Origin: JAPHTQ01 sp046484535
GTDB taxonomy: Bacteria; Pseudomonadota; Gammaproteobacteria; Thiohalomonadales; Thiohalomonadaceae
NCBI GenBank assembly: GCA_046484535.1
Contig: JAWOIT010000134.1
Coordinates: forward strand, 1-38,981
DNA: 38,981 bases
Reading direction: 5' to 3'
In this document: positions 16,252 through 24,168 of the stretch, one piece after another
How positions within the stretch are numbered: position 1 is the stretch's first letter
Layout of the letters: each line of letters begins with the position of its first letter
Position numbers and translations under genes: made by a program
Notes under the pieces: model-generated
Told to the model about the DNA's origin: nothing
Database searches by the model: none
The model's input: only the letters and a program-made list of their open reading frames with translations

Positions 16252-17547
16252 TTGGATAAGACGATATGCATCGGCATCGACCTTGGCACCTCTGGCTGCC
16301 GGGCCGTCGCCATCGACGCCATGGGCACAACCCTGGCCGACAGCGCCGCCCCGTTGCCGCCCTCGCAACAGGACGGGGCGGCGGTGCAACAGTCGCCGGA
16401 ACACTGGTGGCAGGCCGTTGAGCAGGTCATGCCGCAACTGATCGCCCGGCTCGATCCCGGTTGTATCCGCGCTATCGCTGTGGACGGCACCTCGGGAAGC
16501 GTCCTGCTGGCCGACGCCGCCGGCACACCGCTCACCCCGGCCCTGATGTACAACGACAACCGTGCCGTTAGCCAGGCCGAACGCATCGCCACCGTCGCGC
16601 CTCGGGACAGCGCCGCTCACGGCACCGGTTCCGGGCTGGCCAAACTGCTTTGGTTGCTCGAACATTACCACCTGCCTGAAAAGGGGCGCGTGCATACCCA
16701 GGCGGATTGGATAAGCGGACGTCTTTGCGGACGCTATAATCGCTGCGATGCCAATAACGCCCTCAAGCTCGGTTACGACCCCGTCAACCGCTGCCGGCCG
16801 GAGTGGATGGCACAACTAAACCTGCCCGAAGGTGTAGTGCCCGAGGTCATGGCGCCCGGTCGGCCCATCGCTCACCTGAGCGATCACCTGGCAGAGCGTT
16901 GGGGGCTACCCCACAATGTGATGATCTGCAACGGGACCACCGACAGTACCGCCGCCTTTATCGCCTCCGGCGCCGGCAAGCCCGGTGAGGCGGTCACCTC
17001 CCTGGGCTCCACGCTGGTGCTCAAGGTAATTGCCGAGCAGCCCGTTTTCGCGCCCGAATACGGGGTCTACAGCCAGCCGCTGGGGGACTATTGGCTGGTC
17101 GGCGGCGGCTCCAACTCCGGCGGGGCGGTTTTGCGCCGCTACTTCTCCGACCGGCAGATGGCCGCGCTGACCCCTCAACTACAGCCGGAAAACCCTACCG
17201 GGCTGGGTTATTACCCTCTCCTTCATGCAGGCGAACGTTTCCCGGTGAATGACCCCGGCCTTGCTCCACGCCTGTCACCGCAACCGGACGACGAGCGGCT
17301 ATTTTTTCAGGGGCTGCTCGAGGGGATCGCGGCGATCGAAAAAGCCGGGTATGAGCGACTTGCCGAGCTCGGCGCCCCCTACCCTGTCTCGGTACGCAGC
17401 AACGGCGGCGGTGCCAAGAATCCGGCCTGGACGACGATACGCGCCCGTTTGCTCGGGGTACCGATGCTTCAGGCCGACGCCGAAGAGGCCTGCTACGGCA
17501 GCGCCCTGCTGGCGGCGCGGTGCCTGGCCAAACAACCGCCGTGTTAA
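16252..17547 (+). CDS. FGGY-family carbohydrate kinase
   Basis: This 431-residue cytoplasmic enzyme phosphorylates a sugar or sugar alcohol with ATP. The N-terminal phosphate-binding strand is CIGIDLGTSGCRAVAID. NGTTDSTAAF (about residue 224) holds the likely catalytic aspartate, and GSTLVLK and RSNGGGAKNPAW belong to the ATP-binding half. The sequence looks closest to the short xylulokinase or D-ribulokinase-like branch, but the substrate is not certain. The start is TTG: AGGAAT lies just upstream and no in-frame ATG is near. At 431 residues it is somewhat shorter than the usual length of about 500. The cbbY-type gene nearby fits pentose-phosphate or Calvin-cycle metabolism. Confidence 0.85.
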   Translation: MDKTICIGIDLGTSGCRAVAIDAMGTTLADSAAPLPPSQQDGAAVQQSPEHWWQAVEQVMPQLIARLDPGCIRAIAVDGTSGSVLLADAAGTPLTPALMYNDNRAVSQAERIATVAPRDSAAHGTGSGLAKLLWLLEHYHLPEKGRVHTQADWISGRLCGRYNRCDANNALKLGYDPVNRCRPEWMAQLNLPEGVVPEVMAPGRPIAHLSDHLAERWGLPHNVMICNGTTDSTAAFIASGAGKPGEAVTSLGSTLVLKVIAEQPVFAPEYGVYSQPLGDYWLVGGGSNSGGAVLRRYFSDRQMAALTPQLQPENPTGLGYYPLLHAGERFPVNDPGLAPRLSPQPDDERLFFQGLLEGIAAIEKAGYERLAELGAPYPVSVRSNGGGAKNPAWTTIRARLLGVPMLQADAEEACYGSALLAARCLAKQPPC

Positions 17548-17601
17548 GCCCCTTGCCCGATCTGGTAAAATCCTCGAATTCACAATCACAGGGACCGACC
17601 G

Positions 17602-18348
17602 ATGCAACAACTCTTCACCGGCGCCTCCGCCCTGCTGCGGGGCCTGAAGCTGATGAACACACCCGGCCTGCGCCGCTTTGTCGCCATACCGCTTGCCATC
17701 AATATCCTGCTCTTCAGCGCCTCCATATGGGTGCTGGTGCAGCAATTCTCGCCGCTGGTGGACAAGTGGATCAGCGAGTTGCCGGAGTGGCTCGCCTGGC
17801 TGGAGTGGCTGTTCTGGCTTGTGTTCGCGGTCGCGGCGATCCTGCTGGTGTTCTACACCGTCTCCATCCTGGCCAACCTTATCGCCGCCCCCTTCAACGG
17901 CCTGTTGGCCGAGGCGGTGGAGAAACACCTCACCGGCCGGCCGTTGCCGGGCGGCGGCAGTTTCATCACCGTACTCAAGCAGGTGCCGGAGCAGCTGTTC
18001 GATGAGTTGCGCAAGATCGCCTACTTCCTGCTGCGGGCGATCCCCCTGCTTATCCTGTTCTGGATCCCGGTGCTCAACCTGGCCGCGCCGTTTCTCTGGG
18101 CGCTGTTCAGCGCCTGGATGCTGATGGTGGAGTACGGCGACTTTCCGATGGGTAACCACGAGATCCGCTTTGCCGACCAGCGCGCCCGCCTGCGCCAACG
18201 CAAACTCCTCAGCTTCGGTTTCGGCGGCGCCACGCTGGTTGCCACAATGATCCCGGTGCTCAACTTCCTGGTCATGCCCGCCGCCGTGGCGGGCGCCACC
18301 GCGCTATGGGTGGAGCAGCTCAAGCAAATTGAGCCCCGACGGAAATAG
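17602..18348 (+). CDS. cysZ: CysZ-type sulfate transporter
   Basis: The product (248 residues) is an inner-membrane protein that imports sulfate for cysteine synthesis. The N-terminus MQQLFTGASALLRGLKLM is typical of the family, as are the membrane pairs at about 25-50 and 70-95 and the stretch LIAAPFNGLLAEAVEKHLTG (about 93-112). Further hydrophobic segments occur near 150-180 and 205-235. AGGGACC serves as ribosome site. It stands alone between the sugar kinase and a convergent aminotransferase gene, not in a cys operon. Confidence 0.88.
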   Translation: MQQLFTGASALLRGLKLMNTPGLRRFVAIPLAINILLFSASIWVLVQQFSPLVDKWISELPEWLAWLEWLFWLVFAVAAILLVFYTVSILANLIAAPFNGLLAEAVEKHLTGRPLPGGGSFITVLKQVPEQLFDELRKIAYFLLRAIPLLILFWIPVLNLAAPFLWALFSAWMLMVEYGDFPMGNHEIRFADQRARLRQRKLLSFGFGGATLVATMIPVLNFLVMPAAVAGATALWVEQLKQIEPRRK

Positions 18349-18366
18349 CCTGCATGGAGCGGAGGG

Positions 18367-18388
18367 GGTAATCCGATTCGGGATTACC
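18367..18388. terminator. Perfect hairpin between convergent genes
   Basis: GGTAATCC (18367-18374) and GGATTACC (18381-18388) pair perfectly around a 6-base loop. It overlaps the stop codon of the aminotransferase gene and lies 19 bases beyond the cysZ stop. There is no T-run on either side, so it is a possible 3'-end structure for both transcripts rather than a classical terminator. Confidence 0.45.
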
Positions 18389-19568
18389 GGGAAAGATAAG
18401 CGCTAAGACGCCTCACCCCCTCCTCCAACTGCTCCATGGAGGTGGTGTAGGCAAAGCGAAGGTGTTTTTCGGGAAGGTAGTTACCGAAATCAGCGCCGGG
18501 GGTGACCGCCACCCCCGCCTGTTCCAGCAAGTCGGCGGCAAAACCGAAGCTGTCATCGGTAAAGCGGCTGCAGTCGGCATAGAGGTAGAAGGCACCCTGA
18601 GGGGTGACCGGGATGTCGAACCCCAGCTGACGCAGGGCCGGCAGCAAATAGTCCCGGCGGCGGTGAAAGGCCTCCCGGCGCTGTTCCAGGACCGCCAGGG
18701 TCTGCGGAAGAAAGGCGGCCAGGGCGGCGTGCTGCGCCAGTGTGGGGGCGGCGATAAAGAGATTCTGCGCCAGCTTTTCCACCTCCCGCACATAGGCGTC
18801 GGGCACCACCAGCCAACCCAGTCGCCAGCCGGTCATGCTGAAATATTTGGAGAAGCTGTTGATCACAAACACCTCGTCGCTGAGGGCCAGCGCGGTAGGT
18901 GTCCTGTCATCGTAGATAAGACCGTGGTAGATCTCATCCACCAGGAGAGCCCCTCCCCTTTCTGCTGCAAGCTTCGCCATCGCCCGCAGCTCATCGGCAG
19001 GGATCACCGTTCCGGTGGGGTTGGAGGGGGTGGCGACCATCGCCGCGCGGGTCGCAGAGGACCAGTGCTGCGCAAGGATTTCACTGTTTAACTGATAGCC
19101 GCTGGCGGCATCCACCGGGATCCCCTTGGCGCATCCCTCAATAAAGCGCACGAAATGGCGGTTGCAGGGGTAGCCCGGATCGGCCAGCAGGACTTCACTG
19201 TCCCGATCCAGCAACACCCCCAGCGCCAGCAGCAGCGCCCCGGAGGCGCCGGGTGTGATCACGATGCGTGAGGCGGAAACCTCCACACCGTAGTGATCGC
19301 GATAATACCCGCTTATCGCTTCGCGCAACGCCGGCAGACCCAGCGCCGGGGTGTAGTGGGTTCGCCCCTCGGCCAGCGCCTTTTGCGCCGCATCCACGAC
19401 CGGTTGCGGGGTGGTGAAATCGGGTTCACCGATCTCCATATGCACAATGGAGCGGCCGGCGGCCTCCAGTTCCCGCGCCCGCGCCAGCAGCTCCATCACA
19501 TGGAACGGCTCGATATCGCCCATCCGCCGGGCGATGGGGCGCATTGGAGGATCGGAATCAGCCGCCAT
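18384..19568 (-). CDS. PLP-dependent class I/II aminotransferase
   Basis: This 394-residue cytoplasmic enzyme transfers amino groups between an amino acid and a 2-oxo acid. The Schiff-base lysine is K241 in NSFSKYFSMTGWRLGW; other fold-type I marks are HMEIGEPDFTTP, VATPSNPTGTVIP, LLVDEIYHGLIYD and the C-terminal arginine in KHLRFAYTTS. It belongs to the aspartate/alanine-type Iγ group, but amino-acid preference cannot be read from sequence. Its start overlaps the end of the cbbY-type gene by 11 bases, so the two form one transcript. Confidence 0.9.
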   Translation of the reverse strand: MAADSDPPMRPIARRMGDIEPFHVMELLARARELEAAGRSIVHMEIGEPDFTTPQPVVDAAQKALAEGRTHYTPALGLPALREAISGYYRDHYGVEVSASRIVITPGASGALLLALGVLLDRDSEVLLADPGYPCNRHFVRFIEGCAKGIPVDAASGYQLNSEILAQHWSSATRAAMVATPSNPTGTVIPADELRAMAKLAAERGGALLVDEIYHGLIYDDRTPTALALSDEVFVINSFSKYFSMTGWRLGWLVVPDAYVREVEKLAQNLFIAAPTLAQHAALAAFLPQTLAVLEQRREAFHRRRDYLLPALRQLGFDIPVTPQGAFYLYADCSRFTDDSFGFAADLLEQAGVAVTPGADFGNYLPEKHLRFAYTTSMEQLEEGVRRLSAYLSR

Positions 19569-20319
19569 GAATGCGTTTTACCAGCTCCAGGTCGAGATAG
19601 GAGGCGCCGCCTGAATCACCGCTAAGCACGCAAAAGGGCTGATCGGGCTCTCCCCAGTGATCCAGCACGATCTCGGCGCCGCTAAAGTCCTCATTCCGGG
19701 TGTAACCGTTGACCGCGATAATGGTCTTCAGATCGGCCCCGCGCGAGGCGAGGATGCCGTTGTGGGAGTCTTCAAAGGCGATACACTCGGCCGGTGTCAG
19801 CCCCATCTTCTCCATGGCATAGGTGTAGATGTCGGGCGCGGGCTTCTTGGCCGGGACCACATCCCCGGCGGCGATCACCTCAAACCAGCTCATCGCATCG
19901 GGATCCATCGCATTTTTCAGCAGGGCACTGACGTTCTCCGGTGTCGTGGTGGTGGCCACGGCCAGACGCATACCCGCCTCCCGCGCCTCGCTAATAAGCC
20001 GTTTGACGCCCGGGCGAAGCGGGATCATCCCATTGCCGAGCATCTCGACATAGTGGCGGGTCTTCGCTTTGTGCAGACCGGCGATGAATTCGTCCAGTTC
20101 CGCCGGACGCTGAAAGCCGGTATTGAAATTATCCAGATAGTAACGAATCCGTTCCTTGCCGCCGGTGACCGCCAAGAGCTTCCCGTAGAGCTCCTCGCTC
20201 CACTCCCAATCCAGCCCCGCCTCGGCAAAGGCGCGATTGAAGGCGACACGATGTCCGTCCCGCTCGGTATCGGCGAGGGTTCCGTCCACGTCAAATAACA
20301 ATGCTTTAAGTGTGCTCAT
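19558..20319 (-). CDS. cbbY: CbbY-type HAD phosphatase
   Basis: This 253-residue HAD-superfamily hydrolase has motif I DVDGTLADTE (nucleophile D10), the cap region with LLAVTGGKERIRYYL, motif II in AVATTTT, motif III around PAKKPAPD and motif IV CIAFEDSHNG. The TGGKERI stretch in the cap marks CbbY proteins, known to remove the inhibitor xylulose-1,5-bisphosphate made by Rubisco. No Rubisco gene is in the window, so a Calvin cycle in this organism is only suggested. It is the first gene of a two-gene unit with the aminotransferase. Confidence 0.85.
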   Translation of the reverse strand: MSTLKALLFDVDGTLADTERDGHRVAFNRAFAEAGLDWEWSEELYGKLLAVTGGKERIRYYLDNFNTGFQRPAELDEFIAGLHKAKTRHYVEMLGNGMIPLRPGVKRLISEAREAGMRLAVATTTTPENVSALLKNAMDPDAMSWFEVIAAGDVVPAKKPAPDIYTYAMEKMGLTPAECIAFEDSHNGILASRGADLKTIIAVNGYTRNEDFSGAEIVLDHWGEPDQPFCVLSGDSGGASYLDLELVKRIHGG

Positions 20320-20399
20320 TATTCCGCTCTGGCAACTTGAAAAGCAACGTAGATTACCTAACTATGCTCCTGAATGCATCCACCGGACCGTTACCGGAG

Positions 20400-20428
20400 T
20401 TGCGCGACCCGGCCACATCTGGTATAGA
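20400..20428 (+). promoter_or_regulatory. Candidate sigma70 promoter of dksA
   Basis: TTGCGC (20400-20405) and TATAGA (20423-20428) are 17 bases apart, and a GC-rich discriminator (TGCGCGC) follows. Transcription would start near 20435, which puts the upstream in-frame ATG at 20428 outside the message and supports the ATG at 20473. Confidence 0.5.
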
Positions 20429-20472
20429 TGCGCGCTTATTTTTTACTACGCTTCTCAGGAGAACCAAAGCGT

Positions 20473-21054
20473 ATGCCGACCAAAAAAGCAGCGGCGCCGA
20501 AAAAGGCAGCCACCAAGAAAGCGGTCAAGAAGACCGCACCGAAAAAGGCCACCACCGCCAAGAAGGCGGCTCCCAAGAAAGCTCCGGTGAAAAAGGCGGC
20601 AGCCAAGACCACCCCGGCCAAGGAGCCGCGGATCAAGGCGCTGGAGGGTGCCGGACACTTCGAGCCCTATGTGGAGAAGAAGGGCGAGGAGTATATGAAT
20701 CCGCGCATGCAGGGGCATTTCCGCGAGATCCTACTCAACTGGAAAAAAGAGTTGATGGAAGAGGTGGACCGCACGGTGCACCACATGCAGGATGAGGCCG
20801 CCAACTTCCCGGACCCCAATGACCGGGCAAGCCAGGAGTCGGACTTCACCATGGAGCTACGCACACGTGATCGTGAGCGCAAGCTGCTGAAAAAAATCAA
20901 CGAAGCGCTGGATCTGCTGGACGAGGACGAATACGGCTTCTGTGAAAGCTGTGGCATAGAGATTGGTGTCCGTCGCCTCGAGGCCCGTCCCACAGCAACC
21001 CTCTGCATCGACTGCAAAACCCTTGACGAGATCCGCGAAAAACAGCGCGGATAG
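20473..21054 (+). CDS. dksA: DksA with lysine-rich N-terminal arm
   Basis: DksA binds the secondary channel of RNA polymerase and, with ppGpp, retunes promoters in the stringent response. Counting from ATG 20473 the protein has 193 residues. Residues about 75-193 are the normal DksA: the coiled-coil tip DxxDxA is intact (D114, D117, A119 in DPNDRA), and the zinc finger has C157, C160, C178 and C181. Residues 1-52 are an extra arm made almost only of Lys, Ala, Pro and Thr in KKA-like repeats, resembling histone H1 or bacterial AlgP/HctB tails. CAGGAGA lies about 11 bases before this ATG. An upstream ATG at 20428 in the same frame is unlikely given the promoter position. E. coli DksA has 151 residues and no such arm. 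Confidence 0.92.
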   Translation: MPTKKAAAPKKAATKKAVKKTAPKKATTAKKAAPKKAPVKKAAAKTTPAKEPRIKALEGAGHFEPYVEKKGEEYMNPRMQGHFREILLNWKKELMEEVDRTVHHMQDEAANFPDPNDRASQESDFTMELRTRDRERKLLKKINEALDLLDEDEYGFCESCGIEIGVRRLEARPTATLCIDCKTLDEIREKQRG

Positions 21055-21074
21055 CGATTCGTCACCGCGCAAAA

Positions 21075-21229
21075 AAGGGGCCGACGGCCAAATGCCGGTC
21101 AGTTAAGGAAAACATAGCTCGTAGGAGCGGCTTCCAGCCGCGACTTAATAATGTGCAAATCGCGGCTGGAAGCCGCTCCTACAAGTTAAATAACCGCTTA
21201 ACTGACAGGTATTAGGCCTACGGCCCCTT
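21075..21229. repeat. Nested palindromes: REP-like element inside an older stem
   Basis: The inner element (21121-21143 and 21160-21182) is a perfect 23-bp inverted repeat beginning GTAGGAGCGGCTTCCAGCC, like the REP family of Pseudomonas and relatives. Around it, 21075-21107 and 21197-21229 form a second inverted repeat of 33 bp with 28 matches (AAGGGGCCG... and ...CGGCCCCTT). It lies between the convergent dksA and DUF3579 genes, so it can also end both transcripts. Confidence 0.85.
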
Positions 21230-21258
21230 CTTGTGCCCGTGTAACACCCTGTAACAAA

Positions 21259-21555
21259 TCATGCCGCCTTCCGCCGGCATGCCTCCTGCTCTATTTGCAA
21301 ACGGTTGGTCTGCGCAAAAGCCACGATATGGTGATAAAGCTGGGGATTACTCCGCTCAAGCTCCGGCGAGACGAACAGGCACTTCTCCCCGTTAATCATA
21401 ACGGGATGGACCTGCGTGTTATAGCGAAGGCGCCGATCCGGCCCAAAACGCGCAACACTGGCAGAGATACGCTCAATCCAGTCACTGGGACGGAACCGGT
21501 TTCCGCCCTCGGAAACACTGTGAATCACCATACAGTTCTCTGCTTGCTTGACCAT
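21259..21555 (-). CDS. DUF3579-family protein (copy 1)
   Basis: This is a small soluble protein (98 residues) of unknown function. The family core is clear: NRFRPSDWIERISASVARFG, PDRRLRY, GEKCLFVSPEL, and a C-terminal FAQTNRLQIEQE. I place the start at the ATG at 21555, where AGAGGTAGTGAG gives a ribosome site; the frame stays open upstream to 21648 but that part has no family match. It follows a close paralog in the same direction, probably a tandem duplication. Confidence 0.8.
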   Translation of the reverse strand: MVKQAENCMVIHSVSEGGNRFRPSDWIERISASVARFGPDRRLRYNTQVHPVMINGEKCLFVSPELERSNPQLYHHIVAFAQTNRLQIEQEACRRKAA

Positions 21556-21674
21556 CTCACTACCTCTTACGATATCCGAATCACCAATCGGCGAGCACTT
21601 AAGTACATTATTAATTACTAATATTACGTTCTCTTCGACCCTCTTCAAGGCCTTCGGTTCAACTTAATGAAAAT

Positions 21675-21974
21675 TCAGCTTGCGCGGGGGTATTTGCGGC
21701 GATCTTCCTGGATATGCAGGTCATTCTCCCGGGCAAAACGCATAATAAACGCATAGGCTTCGGGGTTGGTATGTGAGAGTTCCTTGCTGACAAGCAGGCA
21801 CTTTTCCCCCTGGATCAGGCAGGGACGCACCTCCTTTGAATAGTGCAAACGCTGATCGGCATCAAAACCGGCCAGACTGGCCGAGACCCTTTCGATCCAG
21901 TCACTGGGGCGAAACTTTCTCCCCTTCTTTGTCTCGCCCTTAATCAGCCAGTGGTCGTGATTATCGTTTGCCAT
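21675..21974 (-). CDS. DUF3579-family protein (copy 2)
   Basis: This 99-residue soluble protein is a paralog of the gene just downstream. Shared marks are FRPSDWIER(V/I)SAS, QRLHYSKEVRP, GEKCLLVSKEL and FARENDLHIQED. The first residues (MANDNHDHW) are His/Asn-rich. No catalytic motif is visible; the conserved tryptophan, arginines and single cysteine suggest a small binding protein, but the role is unknown. The gap to copy 1 is about 120 bases. Confidence 0.8.
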   Translation of the reverse strand: MANDNHDHWLIKGETKKGRKFRPSDWIERVSASLAGFDADQRLHYSKEVRPCLIQGEKCLLVSKELSHTNPEAYAFIMRFARENDLHIQEDRRKYPRAS

Positions 21975-22091
21975 CCTGTCACCCGCCAGTGGACTTTCTA
22001 ATTAAGCATAGACTCCGCACAGCGGCTAACCACTTCTCATTACCCCGGCCCTCTGGGTATAGTGTCCATCACTTGTTTCGGAGACAGATGC

Positions 22092-22757
22092 ATGCAACTA
22101 CTTGATGCCATCCACAATCGTCAGAGCACACGCGCCTTCCTCGACAGAGAGGTCCCCGCGGAGCTGATCACCGCCGTCCTCGATGCCGCCCGTTGGACCC
22201 CCTCTGGGGTCAATATGCAGCCGTGGCGGGTTGCCGTAGTACGCGGAGAAAGCAAACAGCGGCTGGGCGATGCGATCATCGCCGCGCGCAACAGCGCTCA
22301 GGCGGAAAAGCCCGACTATCAATACTATCCGGATGAGTGGTTCGAGCCCTACAAAAGCCGCCGCAAGGCAACCGGGCTCGCCCTCTACGGCGCCCTCGGC
22401 ATCGGCAAAGAGGAGAAAGAGAGGCGGATTGAAGCCTGGTACAACAACTACCGTTTCTTCGGCGCTCCCGTCGGGCTCCTCATCTTTCTTGACCGCCGTC
22501 TCGCCCGGGGCAGCTGGATCGATATCGGCATGTTCATTCAAAACATCCTGCTCGCCGCACAGGAACAGGATCTGGCGACCTGCCCCCAGGCCTCCCTGGC
22601 CGAGTACCCGGATATCGTTCGCGAGATATTGGGCATCGACTCGCAATGGGCGCTGGCCTGCGGCATCGCCATCGGCTACCCCGATACCGGCGCCGCGGTC
22701 AATAACTACCGGACAACGCGCGAGCCGGTTGAGGCCTTCACCAGCTGGCATGACTGA
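22092..22757 (+). CDS. Nitroreductase-family flavoprotein
   Basis: This 221-residue FMN-dependent oxidoreductase has the N-terminal RQSTRAFLDREVP (FMN phosphate contact), ARWTPSGVNMQPWRVAV, the middle DIGMFIQNILLAAQEQDLATC, and the C-terminal GIAIGYPD. Members reduce nitro compounds, quinones or similar with NAD(P)H; the substrate here is unknown. GGAGA about 8 bases before the ATG at 22092 decides the start, and TATAGT at 22058-22063 may be its -10 box. Its end overlaps the gluQ start by 8 bases (ATGACTGA). Confidence 0.88.
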   Translation: MQLLDAIHNRQSTRAFLDREVPAELITAVLDAARWTPSGVNMQPWRVAVVRGESKQRLGDAIIAARNSAQAEKPDYQYYPDEWFEPYKSRRKATGLALYGALGIGKEEKERRIEAWYNNYRFFGAPVGLLIFLDRRLARGSWIDIGMFIQNILLAAQEQDLATCPQASLAEYPDIVREILGIDSQWALACGIAIGYPDTGAAVNNYRTTREPVEAFTSWHD

Positions 22758-23688
22758 ACCGCAGCAAAGCTATCGCGGCCGCTTCGCCCCCTCCCCCACC
22801 GGCCCCCTGCACTTCGGCTCACTCATAGCAGCTATGGGCAGCTATCTTGAGGCCCGCCACCGCGGTGGCGAATGGCTGGTGCGGATGGAGGATCTCGACC
22901 CCCCACGGGAGGTCGCCGGCGCTAGCACCCTGATCCTGGAGACGCTGGAGCGACTCGGCTTTGAGTGGGATGGGCAGGTCTGGTTCCAGAGCCGCCGTCA
23001 TGAGGCCTACCTGGAGGTGCTGGACAGGCTCTACCGGGACAAGCTGACCTATCGCTGCGCCTGTTCCCGCAAAATGATAGCAGAACAGGGTCGACAACAG
23101 GGTCTTCCGCCCGGGGTCTACCCGGGCAGTTGTCGTAACAATCCCGCCGGCCCCCACCGGCAACATGCCATTCGCCTGTTGACCGAAGGACAACGGATCA
23201 GCTTCGAAGATACGCTGCAGGGGACCATCAGCCAGGATGTAGAGCGCGAGGTGGGCGATTTCGTCCTGCGCCGCGCCGACGGGCTGTTTGCCTATCAGCT
23301 GGCGGTGGTGGTGGATGACGCCGAGCAGGGAATCACCCATGTGGTACGGGGCAGCGATCTGCTCGACTCCACCCCCCGGCAGATCGCCCTGCAGCACCTG
23401 CTGGGCTACCCCACCCCCCGTTACCTCCATTTACCGGTGGCGGTTAATGAGCAGGGCCAGAAGCTCAGTAAACAGACCTTTGCCCCGGCAATTAATGTCG
23501 ACAATCCGCTGCCGACATTAGTCATGGCTTTGCGCTTTCTTGGCCAAAACCCGCCTGCTGAGTTACTTGAGGGCGATCTCAACAGCTTCTGGCGCTGGGC
23601 CGTTGCAAACTGGCAAGCCGAGGCGCTACCCCGTAAACTGAGCATCCCGTTCACCGAGACAAGCGGCGAGTTCTCCCGAAAGGGTTGA
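22750..23688 (+). CDS. gluQ: Glutamyl-Q tRNA(Asp) synthetase
   Basis: The enzyme (312 residues) activates glutamate and attaches it to queuosine in the anticodon of tRNA(Asp). It is a short GluRS-like protein lacking the anticodon-binding half. The HIGH-like motif is APSPTGPLHFGSL (residues 13-25), the KMSKS-like motif is KLSKQ, and the zinc site is formed by YRCACSR with the later YPGSCR. I start at the ATG overlapping the nitroreductase stop. gluQ lies close to dksA in many gammaproteobacteria; here DUF3579 and nitroreductase genes sit between them. Confidence 0.92.
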   Translation: MTEPQQSYRGRFAPSPTGPLHFGSLIAAMGSYLEARHRGGEWLVRMEDLDPPREVAGASTLILETLERLGFEWDGQVWFQSRRHEAYLEVLDRLYRDKLTYRCACSRKMIAEQGRQQGLPPGVYPGSCRNNPAGPHRQHAIRLLTEGQRISFEDTLQGTISQDVEREVGDFVLRRADGLFAYQLAVVVDDAEQGITHVVRGSDLLDSTPRQIALQHLLGYPTPRYLHLPVAVNEQGQKLSKQTFAPAINVDNPLPTLVMALRFLGQNPPAELLEGDLNSFWRWAVANWQAEALPRKLSIPFTETSGEFSRKG

Positions 23689-23727
23689 CTCCCTTAGCCC
23701 CCTACCTGAATAAACGATGAGTTATCT

Positions 23728-24168
23728 ATGAGCGAAGCTGAAAACCCGTTTCTCGAACGCTATAAGGGCTATTTCAAAAATCTGCTCAAATGGAAAGAGC
23801 TGGATATCCTGTGGCAACGTCTGCGCGAGGATAGCGACAACACCTGGTATATCTATGCCGTCGGTGAGACGCCGCCGGAGGAACAGGCGAATCGTGAAAA
23901 ACTCGATCACTTTATCAGTAACGTGGATCGACTCCTGCGCAGCGAACACGATGAGGACTACTGCGGCATCGTCTATGTGGATGATGTGGAAGAGCCCACG
24001 CTCATCAAGATCTACGACCCCAACAACCTGGGCAGCGTCTGCGGCTCCGGTTTCGGTCCGCCCCCGCTGCCCGGTTGGGTGCTCTCCAAGTTGCCGCCCG
24101 GCGACCTCAATGCGGCCTTTCCGCCGCCGGCCAACCGCCGCCGCTGGTGGCAGAAGATGTTCAGCTGA
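23728..24168 (+). CDS. Conserved acidic protein, unknown function
   Basis: This 146-residue soluble protein has no signal peptide or membrane segment. It opens with an aromatic helix (FLERYKGYFKNLLKWKELDI), and the middle is acidic and beta/alpha (DYCGIVYVDDVEEPTLIKIYDP). It ends with a Pro/Gly-rich LPGWVLSKLPPGDL and a basic, tryptophan-containing RRRWWQKMFS. I recall similar hypothetical proteins in gammaproteobacteria, but no function. It starts 39 bases after gluQ and may share its transcript. Confidence 0.75.
   Translation: MSEAENPFLERYKGYFKNLLKWKELDILWQRLREDSDNTWYIYAVGETPPEEQANREKLDHFISNVDRLLRSEHDEDYCGIVYVDDVEEPTLIKIYDPNNLGSVCGSGFGPPPLPGWVLSKLPPGDLNAAFPPPANRRRWWQKMFS

Noticed and set aside
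16252..17547. Naming the FGGY kinase xylB
   Set aside because: No xylose genes are nearby, the protein is shorter than typical xylulokinases, and substrate cannot be separated from ribulose or other sugars by eye.
21241..21255. GTAAC-N5-GTAAC resembling the CbrB-type site
   Set aside because: It is a direct, not inverted, repeat and lies at the 3' end of a DUF3579 gene rather than in a promoter.
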